A DNA stretch of 9,412 nucleotides from CAXFCD01 sp964001155 (GTDB taxonomy: Bacteria; Fidelibacterota; Marinisomatia; Marinisomatales; UBA1611): NCBI GenBank assembly GCA_964001155.1, contig CAXFCD010000101.1, positions 1-9,412 of the forward strand. Reading direction: 5' to 3'. Positions within the stretch are counted from its first letter, which is position 1. Each line of letters opens with the position of its first letter. The notes below the pieces were generated by a model. The model saw only the letters and a program-made list of their open reading frames with translations, did no database searches and was not told the origin of the DNA. Position numbers and translations under genes: made by a program. This document shows positions 1 through 6,302 of the stretch, piece by piece.

Positions 1-754
1 CCGCCGTGATGCGTTCCCCTTTTTGAAGTACAAGCATTTTTTCTACAAAATGCTTCAATTCACGAACATTCCCTGGCCATTCGTATTGTTTCAAGACCCG
101 AACTGCTTCAGGCATAAATCCACGATATAGAATGTCGTTTGACCTTGTGAATTCCAACGCGAATCGCTCCACCAACGGTCCAATATCTTCCACGCGATTT
201 CTGAGAGCGGGGACGTCAATAGTCACTGTTTTTAATCGAAAATAAAGATCTTGTCGAAAGTCACCTTTTTTAACCAAGTCACCTAAATCTTTGTTGGTGG
301 CTGCTATAACACGAACATCTGTATAGCGGGTCTTCGCTTCACCTACTCGCATGAATTCTCCACTTTCCAAAACACGAAGTAATTTCACCTGTGTTTCCAG
401 CGGTGTTTCACCGATTTCATCCAAAAAAATGGTTCCTTTGTTGGCTTCTTCGAAATAACCTTTTCTGTCTTCACCAGCGCCGGTGAATGATCCTTTTTTA
501 TGTCCGAATAATTCGGACTCGATTATACCTTCTGGAATAGCACCACAATTCACAACCACCAAAGGATCATTGGCTCGTTTGCTTGCTTTATGGACAGCTT
601 TTGCTACCACTTCTTTTCCAACACCGGATTCACCGGTGATTAATGCAGAAATATCTACCGGCGCCACTTGGGCAATCATCTCCAACACTTGACGAATGCC
701 ATCAGATGTCCCAATAATGCCGGATTGTTTTTGTAATCGATCAATGTCAATCAT
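1..754 (-). CDS. Sigma-54-dependent AAA+ transcriptional activator, no N-terminal receiver (3' end cut by window edge)
   Basis: Enhancer-binding activator that would use ATP to remodel RNA polymerase-sigma-54 complexes. The 251 visible residues begin almost directly with the AAA+ domain. Walker A is GESGVGKE at 41-48, the sigma-54 contact loop is GSFTGA at 88-93 (usually GAFTGA), Walker B is FLDE at 110-113, the arginine-finger region is FRQDLYFRL at 166-174, and the sensor II region is WPGNVREL at 226-233. The ATG at 754-752 has AAGGA about seven bases upstream, and the ATG five bases further up hits an immediate stop. Only about 14 residues precede the AAA+ core, so there is no receiver, GAF or PAS domain. 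This resembles PspF and a receiver-less activator common in Bacteroidetes. The C-terminal Fis-type helix-turn-helix would lie beyond base 1 and is not visible. It starts 40 bp after galE, so it is probably the third gene of the uvrB-galE operon. Its target genes cannot be inferred. Confidence 0.93.
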   Translation of the reverse strand, partial: MIDIDRLQKQSGIIGTSDGIRQVLEMIAQVAPVDISALITGESGVGKEVVAKAVHKASKRANDPLVVVNCGAIPEGIIESELFGHKKGSFTGAGEDRKGYFEEANKGTIFLDEIGETPLETQVKLLRVLESGEFMRVGEAKTRYTDVRVIAATNKDLGDLVKKGDFRQDLYFRLKTVTIDVPALRNRVEDIGPLVERFALEFTRSNDILYRGFMPEAVRVLKQYEWPGNVRELKHFVEKMLVLQKGERITA

Positions 755-794
755 GACATGTTCCTTATTAGAATTTTGTTATTTAATGTTTTAA

Positions 795-1757
795 TCATTT
801 ATAAATCTCCCAAGCGGATTGAATTAATGTATCCAAATCGGAATGTTCCGCTTTCCAACCCAAGAGTTCTTCGGCTTTGTTTGAGATAGCTACCACCTTA
901 GCAGGATCACCATCTCTTCGCCCAACGATATCATAGGAAATTTCTTTTCCTGTAACATCTTTTGCTCTGTTTATCACATCCAATACAGAATGCCCTTCCC
1001 CTGTGGCGAGGTTCAATGTTAAATCTTTATCATGTTCACGAATATAATTCATGGCTTTGACGTGAGCAGTCGCCAAATCATTAACATGAATATAATCCCG
1101 AACACCGGTGCCATCGTGCGTATCATAATCATTACCAAAAACCTCCATTGTGTCTCGTGTACCATTGGCCACTTCCATGGTGATGGGAATCAAATTCAAT
1201 GCATCTCTTTCCTGTCCACTGATTCGTCCTTTCACATCATATCCTGCCGCATTGAAATACCGCAGAGAAGCAAACCGTATTCCTTTTAATTCGCTGAACC
1301 ATTGCAAATTTCGCTCAACTTGATATTTTGATTCACCATAATAACTGATGGGATTCACCGGATGATTTTCATCAATGGGAACATATTCCGGATTCCCGTA
1401 CACAGCAGATGTGGATGAAAAGACAAAATGTCGAATACCATTCCGTGCACAGGCATTTAACAAATTCACAGAACCCATAACATTATTGAAGGCATATTTT
1501 TCAGGGTCGCTCATGGATTCACCTGCTGCTTTCCACGCTGCCATGTGAATGACTCCGTCAAAACCACCGTTCATCACATGATCCAAATCATCATCAGAAT
1601 GGGTGCTCCCTTTTACGAAAGTTGCTCGTGGATCGATATTGATTTCCAACCCAAGGGACATATCATCCAAAATGGTTACTTCGTGCCCTTGGTCAATCAA
1701 TTCAAAAACAACGTGAGAGCCAATATAGCCCGCTCCGCCTGTAACTAATATTATCAT
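795..1757 (-). CDS. galE: UDP-glucose 4-epimerase (GalE), extended SDR family
   Basis: Cytoplasmic NAD-dependent epimerase interconverting UDP-glucose and UDP-galactose, supplying galactose for envelope polysaccharide or the Leloir pathway. At 320 residues it is close to E. coli GalE (338). Visible motifs: Rossmann GGAGYIGSH at 7-15, the D31-D32 pair after the second strand, HMAAWKAAGES at 71-81, catalytic SSTSAVYG at 114-121 (T116 at the catalytic Ser/Thr position), and YGESK at 140-144 with catalytic Tyr140 and Lys144. LRYFNAAG and GTGVRDYIHVNDLA are also typical of GalE. By ungapped alignment with remembered E. coli GalE, the gatekeeper position (Tyr299 there) is Val288 here, which might allow N-acetylated sugars. 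The start ATG overlaps the uvrB stop as ATGA, so translation is probably coupled. AGGA lies 11 bases upstream, rather far for a strong site. Function at family level is secure; sugar specificity is not. Confidence 0.96.
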   Translation of the reverse strand: MIILVTGGAGYIGSHVVFELIDQGHEVTILDDMSLGLEINIDPRATFVKGSTHSDDDLDHVMNGGFDGVIHMAAWKAAGESMSDPEKYAFNNVMGSVNLLNACARNGIRHFVFSSTSAVYGNPEYVPIDENHPVNPISYYGESKYQVERNLQWFSELKGIRFASLRYFNAAGYDVKGRISGQERDALNLIPITMEVANGTRDTMEVFGNDYDTHDGTGVRDYIHVNDLATAHVKAMNYIREHDKDLTLNLATGEGHSVLDVINRAKDVTGKEISYDIVGRRDGDPAKVVAISNKAEELLGWKAEHSDLDTLIQSAWEIYK

Positions 1758-3757
1758 GAAACTGCTATTCCTAAGTCTTTTTCAAATTCTTCGATTTCGT
1801 CGCGAATCTTTGCCGCTTTTTCAAATTCTAAATTTTCCGCCGCTTCTAACATGGCTTTCCGCAATTCCACCAAAATCATCTGTTTTTCTGTTTCCGGGAG
1901 ATGATCTTTGTCATAACCTGGGACATAGACGTCTTCTTCTTCTGTCATGGAATCGGCCACCGCTGTGGATGTCATTATTTCGTCAACAGATTTGTAAATG
2001 GTCTTGGGTTGGATGCCATGTTTTTCATTGAATTCGGACTGAATCTTTCGCCGTTGATTTGATGTATCAACCAGATTTTGCATGGCTTCAGTAGTTTTGT
2101 CTCCATATAAAATAACTAGTCCATCGATATTTCGAGCAGCACGACCGGCTACCTGTAACAGTGAACTTTTTGATCGCAGGAACCCTTCCTTGTCTGCATC
2201 CAAAACAGCTACGAGACTCACTTCAGGGAGATCCAATCCTTCTCGAAGCAAATTAATACCAACTAAAACATCAAATTCGCCCATCCGAAGTTCTCGTAGA
2301 ATTTGGACTCGCTCTAATGTATCAATATCAGAATGAAGATAACGAACCATGATGTTGAGTCCGGTTAAATATTCCGTGAGATCTTCTGCCATGCGTTTGG
2401 TTAATGTTGTAATCAAGGTTCGTTCTTTCCGTTTGGCTCGAAAGCGAATTTCCCCCACTAAATCATCAATTTGTCCTCGTGTTTCCCTAATGTCCACTTC
2501 AGGATCCAATAAGCCCGTGGGACGAATAACTTGCTCAACCACTACACCATTACAAAGTTCCAATTCACGGTGAGATGGTGTTGCAGATGTAAAAATTATT
2601 TGTTTCTGTGCTTTAAAGAATTCATCATATTTCAAGGGACGGTTATCCAATGCACTTGGCAAACGGAACCCATGTTCAACCAAGGTTTCTTTCCGTGCTC
2701 TGTCGCCGTTATACATTCCTTGGATTTGGGGTAATGTCACATGAGATTCATCCAAAATGGTGAGTGAATTGTCCGGGAAAAAGTCCTGAAGTGTGTAAGG
2801 TGTTTCACCCGCTTTACGATCGGCAAAAAATCGAGAATAATTTTCAATCCCAGAACAGTATCCTAACTCTATCATCATTTCAATATCAAAATTGGTGCGC
2901 TGCTCCAAACGCTGTGCTTCTAACAGTTTATTATTTGATCGAAGGAGATCTAACCGCTCAGTCAATTCCTGGCGGATTTCGCCAATCACACGTAAAGTTG
3001 TTTCTTTATCGGTGACAAAATGTTTTGCCGGAAAAATGACTGCTGTATGGATTGTTTCACTGATTTCACCAGTTAATGGATCAAACTTGGTAATGGAATC
3101 CACATCGGTGCCGAATAACTCAATTCGAATACATTTATCTTCATAGGCTGGAAACACTTCAATTACATCGCCGCGAACACGGATATTTCCACGCTCCAAT
3201 ACTTTATCATTCCTGGAATAATGAATATTGATTAAACTGGATAAAAATCTGCGTCGGTCCAGCACATCACCGGTGGAAACTGTAACGGATCCTTTGTTAT
3301 ACTCTTCCGGAGAGCCGATACCATAAATACAGGAGACTGAACTGACTACGATCACATCTTCCCGTGCCATAAGAGAACTGGTAGTCTTGAGCCGCAGTTT
3401 ATCTATCTCTTCATTGACAGACATATCTTTTTCGATGAAGGTGTCCGTCACGGGCAAATACGCTTCCGGTTGATAATAATCATAGTAAGAAATAAAATAT
3501 TCCACTGCATTATCGGGAAACAGTTGCTTGAATTCGCCATAGAGTTGTGCTGCCAATGTTTTATTGTGACTCATGATTAGAGTCGGTTTTTGGACCGCTT
3601 GAATCACATTGGCCATGGTGAACGTCTTTCCGGAACCTGTGACACCCAGCAAGGTTTGGTATTCATCACCACGATTGACACCCTTCACTAATTCTTCAAT
3701 GGCTTGAGGCTGATCTCCCTGTGGCGTGAATTCGGAGTTAATTTTAAACTCTGCCAT
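1754..3757 (-). CDS. uvrB: Excinuclease ABC subunit B (UvrB), nucleotide excision repair helicase-like damage verifier
   Basis: UvrB receives damaged DNA from UvrA, verifies the lesion by inserting its beta-hairpin between the strands, and recruits UvrC for dual incision. The 667-residue length is full size. Visible in order: Walker A GVTGSGKT at 38-45, the aromatic beta-hairpin YYDYYQPEAYLP at 91-102, the DESH Walker B box at 336-339, SAT at 391-393, helicase motif VI QVAGRAARN at 535-543, and a C-terminal UVR domain at about 624-660 (rich in Leu/Glu/Ala, with FEKAAKIRDEIEEFE) that binds UvrC. The ATG at 3757-3755 gives the standard family N-terminus. There is no Shine-Dalgarno sequence in front of it, and a promoter-like -10 ends seven bases upstream, so the message may be leaderless. 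The stop codon shares bases with the galE start. First gene of a likely uvrB-galE-activator operon. Nothing suggests loss of function. Confidence 0.98.
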   Translation of the reverse strand: MAEFKINSEFTPQGDQPQAIEELVKGVNRGDEYQTLLGVTGSGKTFTMANVIQAVQKPTLIMSHNKTLAAQLYGEFKQLFPDNAVEYFISYYDYYQPEAYLPVTDTFIEKDMSVNEEIDKLRLKTTSSLMAREDVIVVSSVSCIYGIGSPEEYNKGSVTVSTGDVLDRRRFLSSLINIHYSRNDKVLERGNIRVRGDVIEVFPAYEDKCIRIELFGTDVDSITKFDPLTGEISETIHTAVIFPAKHFVTDKETTLRVIGEIRQELTERLDLLRSNNKLLEAQRLEQRTNFDIEMMIELGYCSGIENYSRFFADRKAGETPYTLQDFFPDNSLTILDESHVTLPQIQGMYNGDRARKETLVEHGFRLPSALDNRPLKYDEFFKAQKQIIFTSATPSHRELELCNGVVVEQVIRPTGLLDPEVDIRETRGQIDDLVGEIRFRAKRKERTLITTLTKRMAEDLTEYLTGLNIMVRYLHSDIDTLERVQILRELRMGEFDVLVGINLLREGLDLPEVSLVAVLDADKEGFLRSKSSLLQVAGRAARNIDGLVILYGDKTTEAMQNLVDTSNQRRKIQSEFNEKHGIQPKTIYKSVDEIMTSTAVADSMTEEEDVYVPGYDKDHLPETEKQMILVELRKAMLEAAENLEFEKAAKIRDEIEEFEKDLGIAVS

Positions 3758-3778
3758 AATGTCTAAATTACGGACATT
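3758..3778. repeat. Inverted repeat AATGTC-N9-GACATT directly before the uvrB start
   Basis: Two 6-bp arms, AATGTC at 3758-3763 and GACATT at 3773-3778, are perfect inverted complements with a 9-base spacer. The repeat abuts the uvrB start codon and covers the putative -10 box, a position where a bound repressor would block transcription. uvrB is SOS-regulated in many bacteria, so a LexA-type operator is conceivable, but the sequence does not match the E. coli or Bacillus SOS boxes. Six-bp arms can also arise by chance in AT-rich DNA. Confidence 0.3.
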
Positions 3779-3794
3779 TACTGACGAGGGTCAA
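3765..3794 (-). promoter_or_regulatory. Candidate uvrB promoter (TTGACC-N18-TAATTT)
   Basis: Read on the minus strand, TTGACC (3794-3789) is a 5/6 match to the -35 consensus. It is followed after 18 bases by TAATTT (3770-3765). TAATTTAG is also one mismatch from the Bacteroidetes-type -7 element TAnnTTTG. The ATG begins eight bases after the end of the -10, so transcription would start at or one base before the start codon. That agrees with the missing ribosome site. Inferred from sequence only. Confidence 0.4.
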
Positions 3795-3807
3795 TGGCAG
3801 ACTTTAA

Positions 3808-3842
3808 TTGGATTAATATTAAGATTTTGGATTATTATTAAG
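3808..3842. repeat. Tandem 16-bp direct repeat in the uvrB / small-gene divergent promoter region
   Basis: TTGGATTAATATTAAG at 3808-3823 and TTGGATTATTATTAAG at 3827-3842 match at 15 of 16 positions and start 19 bp apart. They lie between two divergent genes, 51 bp or more upstream of the uvrB start and about 70 bp upstream of the small gene. They could be paired binding sites for a regulator or the trace of a local duplication. A related TTAGGA-ATTAGGA run follows at about 3845-3857. No regulator is identified. Confidence 0.55.
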
Positions 3843-3911
3843 AGTTAGGAATTAGGATTTGGAAAAAGGTAGAACGATATTTTGTTTCGAAGGTTCTTAT
3901 TATTTTCAGAT

Positions 3912-4196
3912 ATGACTTTTGACCAATTTATTGAATCTTTGAATAACGAAAATCCTTCGAGAAATATTAGCCAACTTTTGGAAGCGCTTTGGTGGGAGAA
4001 AAAAGGCTATTGGACCAAAGCCCACGAAATCACACAAGAGATACATACAAAAGAAGCTGCCTTGGTTCATGCCTATCTTCATCGACGGGAAGGTGATTTA
4101 TCCAACGCCAACTATTGGTACAGAACTGCAGGAGAATCGCCTTTCAAAGGAACAATGGATGAAGAGTTGGATTTTTTATCCAAATCACTGCTTTAG
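3912..4196 (+). CDS. Small conserved hypothetical protein, about 94 residues, helical
   Basis: Function unknown. The 94-residue product has no signal peptide or membrane segment and looks all-helical, with alternating Ala/Leu and aromatic residues reminiscent of a single TPR-like unit. The recognisable part is ALWWEKKGYWTKAH at 25-38 followed by VHAYLHRREGD at 52-62 and NANYWYRTAG at 65-74. I recall this pattern (HAYLHRxEGD...A.YWYRRAG) from an uncharacterised family found widely in bacteria, but cannot verify it here. The ATG at 3912 is chosen over an in-frame TTG at 3882 because the family usually begins at the FDxFI segment and the extra residues look non-conserved. No clear ribosome site precedes it. 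It lies antisense between uvrC and uvrB, and its last 12 bases overlap the end of uvrC tail to tail. Any link to DNA repair is positional only. Confidence 0.8.
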   Translation: MTFDQFIESLNNENPSRNISQLLEALWWEKKGYWTKAHEITQEIHTKEAALVHAYLHRREGDLSNANYWYRTAGESPFKGTMDEELDFLSKSLL

Positions 4197-6014
4197 TTTT
4201 TGTGCAGTTCCTATAACTTCTTCTCCAACCTTGATCGGAATTCCCGTTTCTCCTTGTATCACTTCCGGTGTGAGTTTTGCAATTGCTTCAGGGCCATCAA
4301 ATGTTTGGAGTAATTTTTCCAATCGCTTCTTCCCCATCCCAGGAATTTTTGAGAAAACAGACATAACCATATCTTTGTTTCGTTTTTGTCGTTGAAATGT
4401 AATGGCGAACCGGTGAGCCTCATCTCGAATCCGCCGTAATAAAATGAGTCCGGGACTTAGCTTATGAATGGATTGAGCTTCGGGATTTCCCGGAACAAAA
4501 ACTTCTTCTAATTTTTTAGCCAATCCTACCACAGGAATATAATCCAATCCCAATTCCCTTAAGGCGGAAACAGCCATACTCAACTGCCCTTTCCCACCAT
4601 CAATTAAAATGAGATCCGGGAATGGTTTTTCTTCTTCTTTAACTCGTTTATACCGACGAAAAACCACTTCTCGCATGGCGGCAAAATCATCAATCCCGGA
4701 TACAGTTTTCACATTGAATTTTCTGTATTCAGTTTTTCGGGGTTTTGTATCAATAAAACAAACCATGGAAGCCACCGTATTTGTGCCACTCAAATGAGAA
4801 ATATCAAATGCTTCGATTCGTTTCGGTGGTACATCCAAATTCAAATCTTCTTGAAGTTGACTCAACATTTTTGGAATTTGTTCTTTTCGCTTTTCTCGCT
4901 TTATGATCCATTCACCTAACAGCAATTTTGCATTTTGCATGGTGATTCTAAGTTCTTTGGCTTTTTCTCCTTTTTGGGGAAAAAGAAAATGAACTGCGCC
5001 ATTCCGCTTTTCACGTAGCCATTGATTTAATTCTTTTTCATCTTCAGGATTCATCTGCAGAGCAATTTCTTTCGGGATAAAATCGCTATCCAAATAAAAT
5101 CGAGTTATGACCGTTTGCAGAGTTTCGCCATCTTGATCTGTAAGCCCTTGGAGCGAAACTTTTTCTCGACTAAAAATGCGTCCATTTCGAATTCTTATAA
5201 TCACAGCAACACCGAGTGAGTCTTCCCTAGCCAAGGCGATTACATCTCTTTCTTCAAAATCGGTAGCAACTTGACTTTGTTTTTCTTTAAAAGACTTAAT
5301 GGCGCTTAATTGATCTCTATAAATTGCTGCTTCTTCATATTGTTGGTTTTTCGACGCTTCTTTCATCAACTGAGAAATGTAGGTTTCAGTCTCTTTTGTT
5401 TTTCCTTTCATGAAACCTTCAACACGATTTACCATTTCACCATAATTTTCTTGTGAAACAAGTCCTTCACAGGGGCCTTCACATTTTTTTATATGATAAT
5501 CGAGACACAATTTTACTTTTTTCTCGGCGATGACTTTTTCATCTAAATAGAAACTACAACTGCGGATTGGGAATACTTTGTACAACGCTTTTAATGTCAT
5601 TCGCAATCGTCCTACGTCAGTGAAAGGTCCATAATATTTTGAACCATCTTTAACAATTTTTCTCGTCAATAATACTTGGGGATACGGTTCCTTTGTAATT
5701 CGGATGAATGGATACGTTTTATCATCTTTTAAATCAATATTGTATTTCGGTCGGTGCGTTTTGATCAAATTCGCTTCTGTCATGAGAGCTTCTACTTCAT
5801 TCCGGACGACGATCCATTCTAAATCAGTAATATTCCGAACTAAAGAAATAGTTTTGGCTTGTTGGTATTTTTTACTTTGGAAATAAGATCGAACGCGATT
5901 TCGGAGGTTTTTCGCTTTCCCGATATAAATTATTTTTTCATCCGTGTTGAAAAATTGATAAACACCCGGTTTGGTCGGGAGTTGCTTCAGTTTATCTTGA
6001 ATTAGGCCATTCAT
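4185..6014 (-). CDS. uvrC: Excinuclease ABC subunit C (UvrC), dual-incision nuclease
   Basis: UvrC cuts the damaged strand on both sides of the lesion after docking onto UvrB. At 609 residues it matches the family (E. coli about 610). Domains in order: GIY-YIG nuclease with GVY at 17-19, YIG at 30-32, Arg40 and metal-ligand Glu80 for the 3' cut; a four-cysteine cluster C153, C170, C178, C182 expected to bind 4Fe-4S; a UVR segment near 203-240 (QQYEEAAIYRDQL) that pairs with UvrB; an RNase H-like nuclease with Asp404 (FDISH), Asp472 (LILIDGGKGQ) and His534 (DEAHRF) for the 5' cut; and a helix-hairpin-helix tail from about 553 (IPGMGKKRLEKLL). All expected catalytic residues are present. The ATG at 6014-6012 lacks a Shine-Dalgarno sequence. 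A promoter candidate sits just upstream. The 3' end overlaps the small plus-strand gene by 12 bp. Confidence 0.98.
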   Translation of the reverse strand: MNGLIQDKLKQLPTKPGVYQFFNTDEKIIYIGKAKNLRNRVRSYFQSKKYQQAKTISLVRNITDLEWIVVRNEVEALMTEANLIKTHRPKYNIDLKDDKTYPFIRITKEPYPQVLLTRKIVKDGSKYYGPFTDVGRLRMTLKALYKVFPIRSCSFYLDEKVIAEKKVKLCLDYHIKKCEGPCEGLVSQENYGEMVNRVEGFMKGKTKETETYISQLMKEASKNQQYEEAAIYRDQLSAIKSFKEKQSQVATDFEERDVIALAREDSLGVAVIIRIRNGRIFSREKVSLQGLTDQDGETLQTVITRFYLDSDFIPKEIALQMNPEDEKELNQWLREKRNGAVHFLFPQKGEKAKELRITMQNAKLLLGEWIIKREKRKEQIPKMLSQLQEDLNLDVPPKRIEAFDISHLSGTNTVASMVCFIDTKPRKTEYRKFNVKTVSGIDDFAAMREVVFRRYKRVKEEEKPFPDLILIDGGKGQLSMAVSALRELGLDYIPVVGLAKKLEEVFVPGNPEAQSIHKLSPGLILLRRIRDEAHRFAITFQRQKRNKDMVMSVFSKIPGMGKKRLEKLLQTFDGPEAIAKLTPEVIQGETGIPIKVGEEVIGTAQKLKQ

Positions 6015-6033
6015 AGAGAATTGAAATTACACA

Positions 6034-6062
6034 ATTTTAAAAATATCAGATAACCAAGTTAA
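6034..6062 (-). promoter_or_regulatory. Candidate uvrC promoter (TTAACT-N17-TAAAAT)
   Basis: On the minus strand TTAACT (6062-6057, 4/6 to the -35 consensus) is followed after exactly 17 bases by TAAAAT (6039-6034, 5/6 to the -10). Transcription would start near 6027, leaving a leader of about a dozen bases without a ribosome site. AT-rich DNA gives chance matches, so confidence is moderate at best. Confidence 0.4.
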
Positions 6063-6182
6063 ATCGAAATTCACATTTAGGAATTTATGTAAAATGGGTA
6101 TTTTTCAATGAATCAATGTTTAATTTGGATATTTTTCTCTCGAATAACACCGTTCTCATTGTAGATTTAGCAAGGGATTACA

Positions 6183-6260
6183 ATGGATAAAATTTCATTT
6201 GGTTTATATAAGGAAGGATGTTTATTCTCCACGGGTAAGAAAATCAAAATTGCCGGGTAA
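6183..6260 (+). CDS. Possible 25-codon small ORF upstream of the repeat-protein gene
   Basis: A short open frame, ATG at 6183 to TAA at 6258-6260, would encode 25 residues, starting MDKISFGLYKEG and ending in a basic KKIKIAG. AGGGA ends five bases before the ATG, a better ribosome site than most confident genes in this window have. This makes translation plausible as a leader peptide or small protein. It has no membrane segment and I recognise no family. It lies 42 bp before the start of the Asp-Thr repeat gene on the same strand, in what would be that gene's 5' leader. It could equally be a chance frame in an untranslated structured leader. Confidence 0.3.
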   Translation: MDKISFGLYKEGCLFSTGKKIKIAG

Positions 6261-6272
6261 TCCGAGCGGTAA
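6250..6272 (+). other. Hairpin in the leader of the repeat-protein gene
   Basis: TTGCCG at 6250-6255 can pair with CGGTAA at 6267-6272 (six pairs, one G-U) around an 11-base loop that contains GGTAATCC. It overlaps the end of the possible small ORF and lies 30 bp before the ATG of the repeat-protein gene. There is no U-tract after it, so it is not an obvious terminator. It is locally GC-rich compared with the surroundings. It might be part of a leader RNA, but I could not match it to a known riboswitch class. Confidence 0.35.
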
Positions 6273-6302
6273 ATCAAGAAAAAATAACATTTCTCAATTT
6301 CT

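Noticed and set aside
2082..3146. Several plus-strand frames of 67-84 codons inside uvrB
   Set aside because: They are antisense to a fully conserved uvrB, have no recognisable domains and are rich in Ser/Arg as expected of shadow frames.
3882..3911. TTG start adding ten residues to the small plus-strand protein
   Set aside because: The added residues do not look like the conserved family start, and no ribosome site supports the TTG; the ATG at 3912 is preferred.
6200..6280. A c-di-GMP (GEMM-I) or other known riboswitch before the repeat-protein gene
   Set aside because: The segment has a hairpin and GGGTAATCC-type sequence, but the conserved core strings of GEMM-I, c-di-AMP, ZTP and THF classes are not present.
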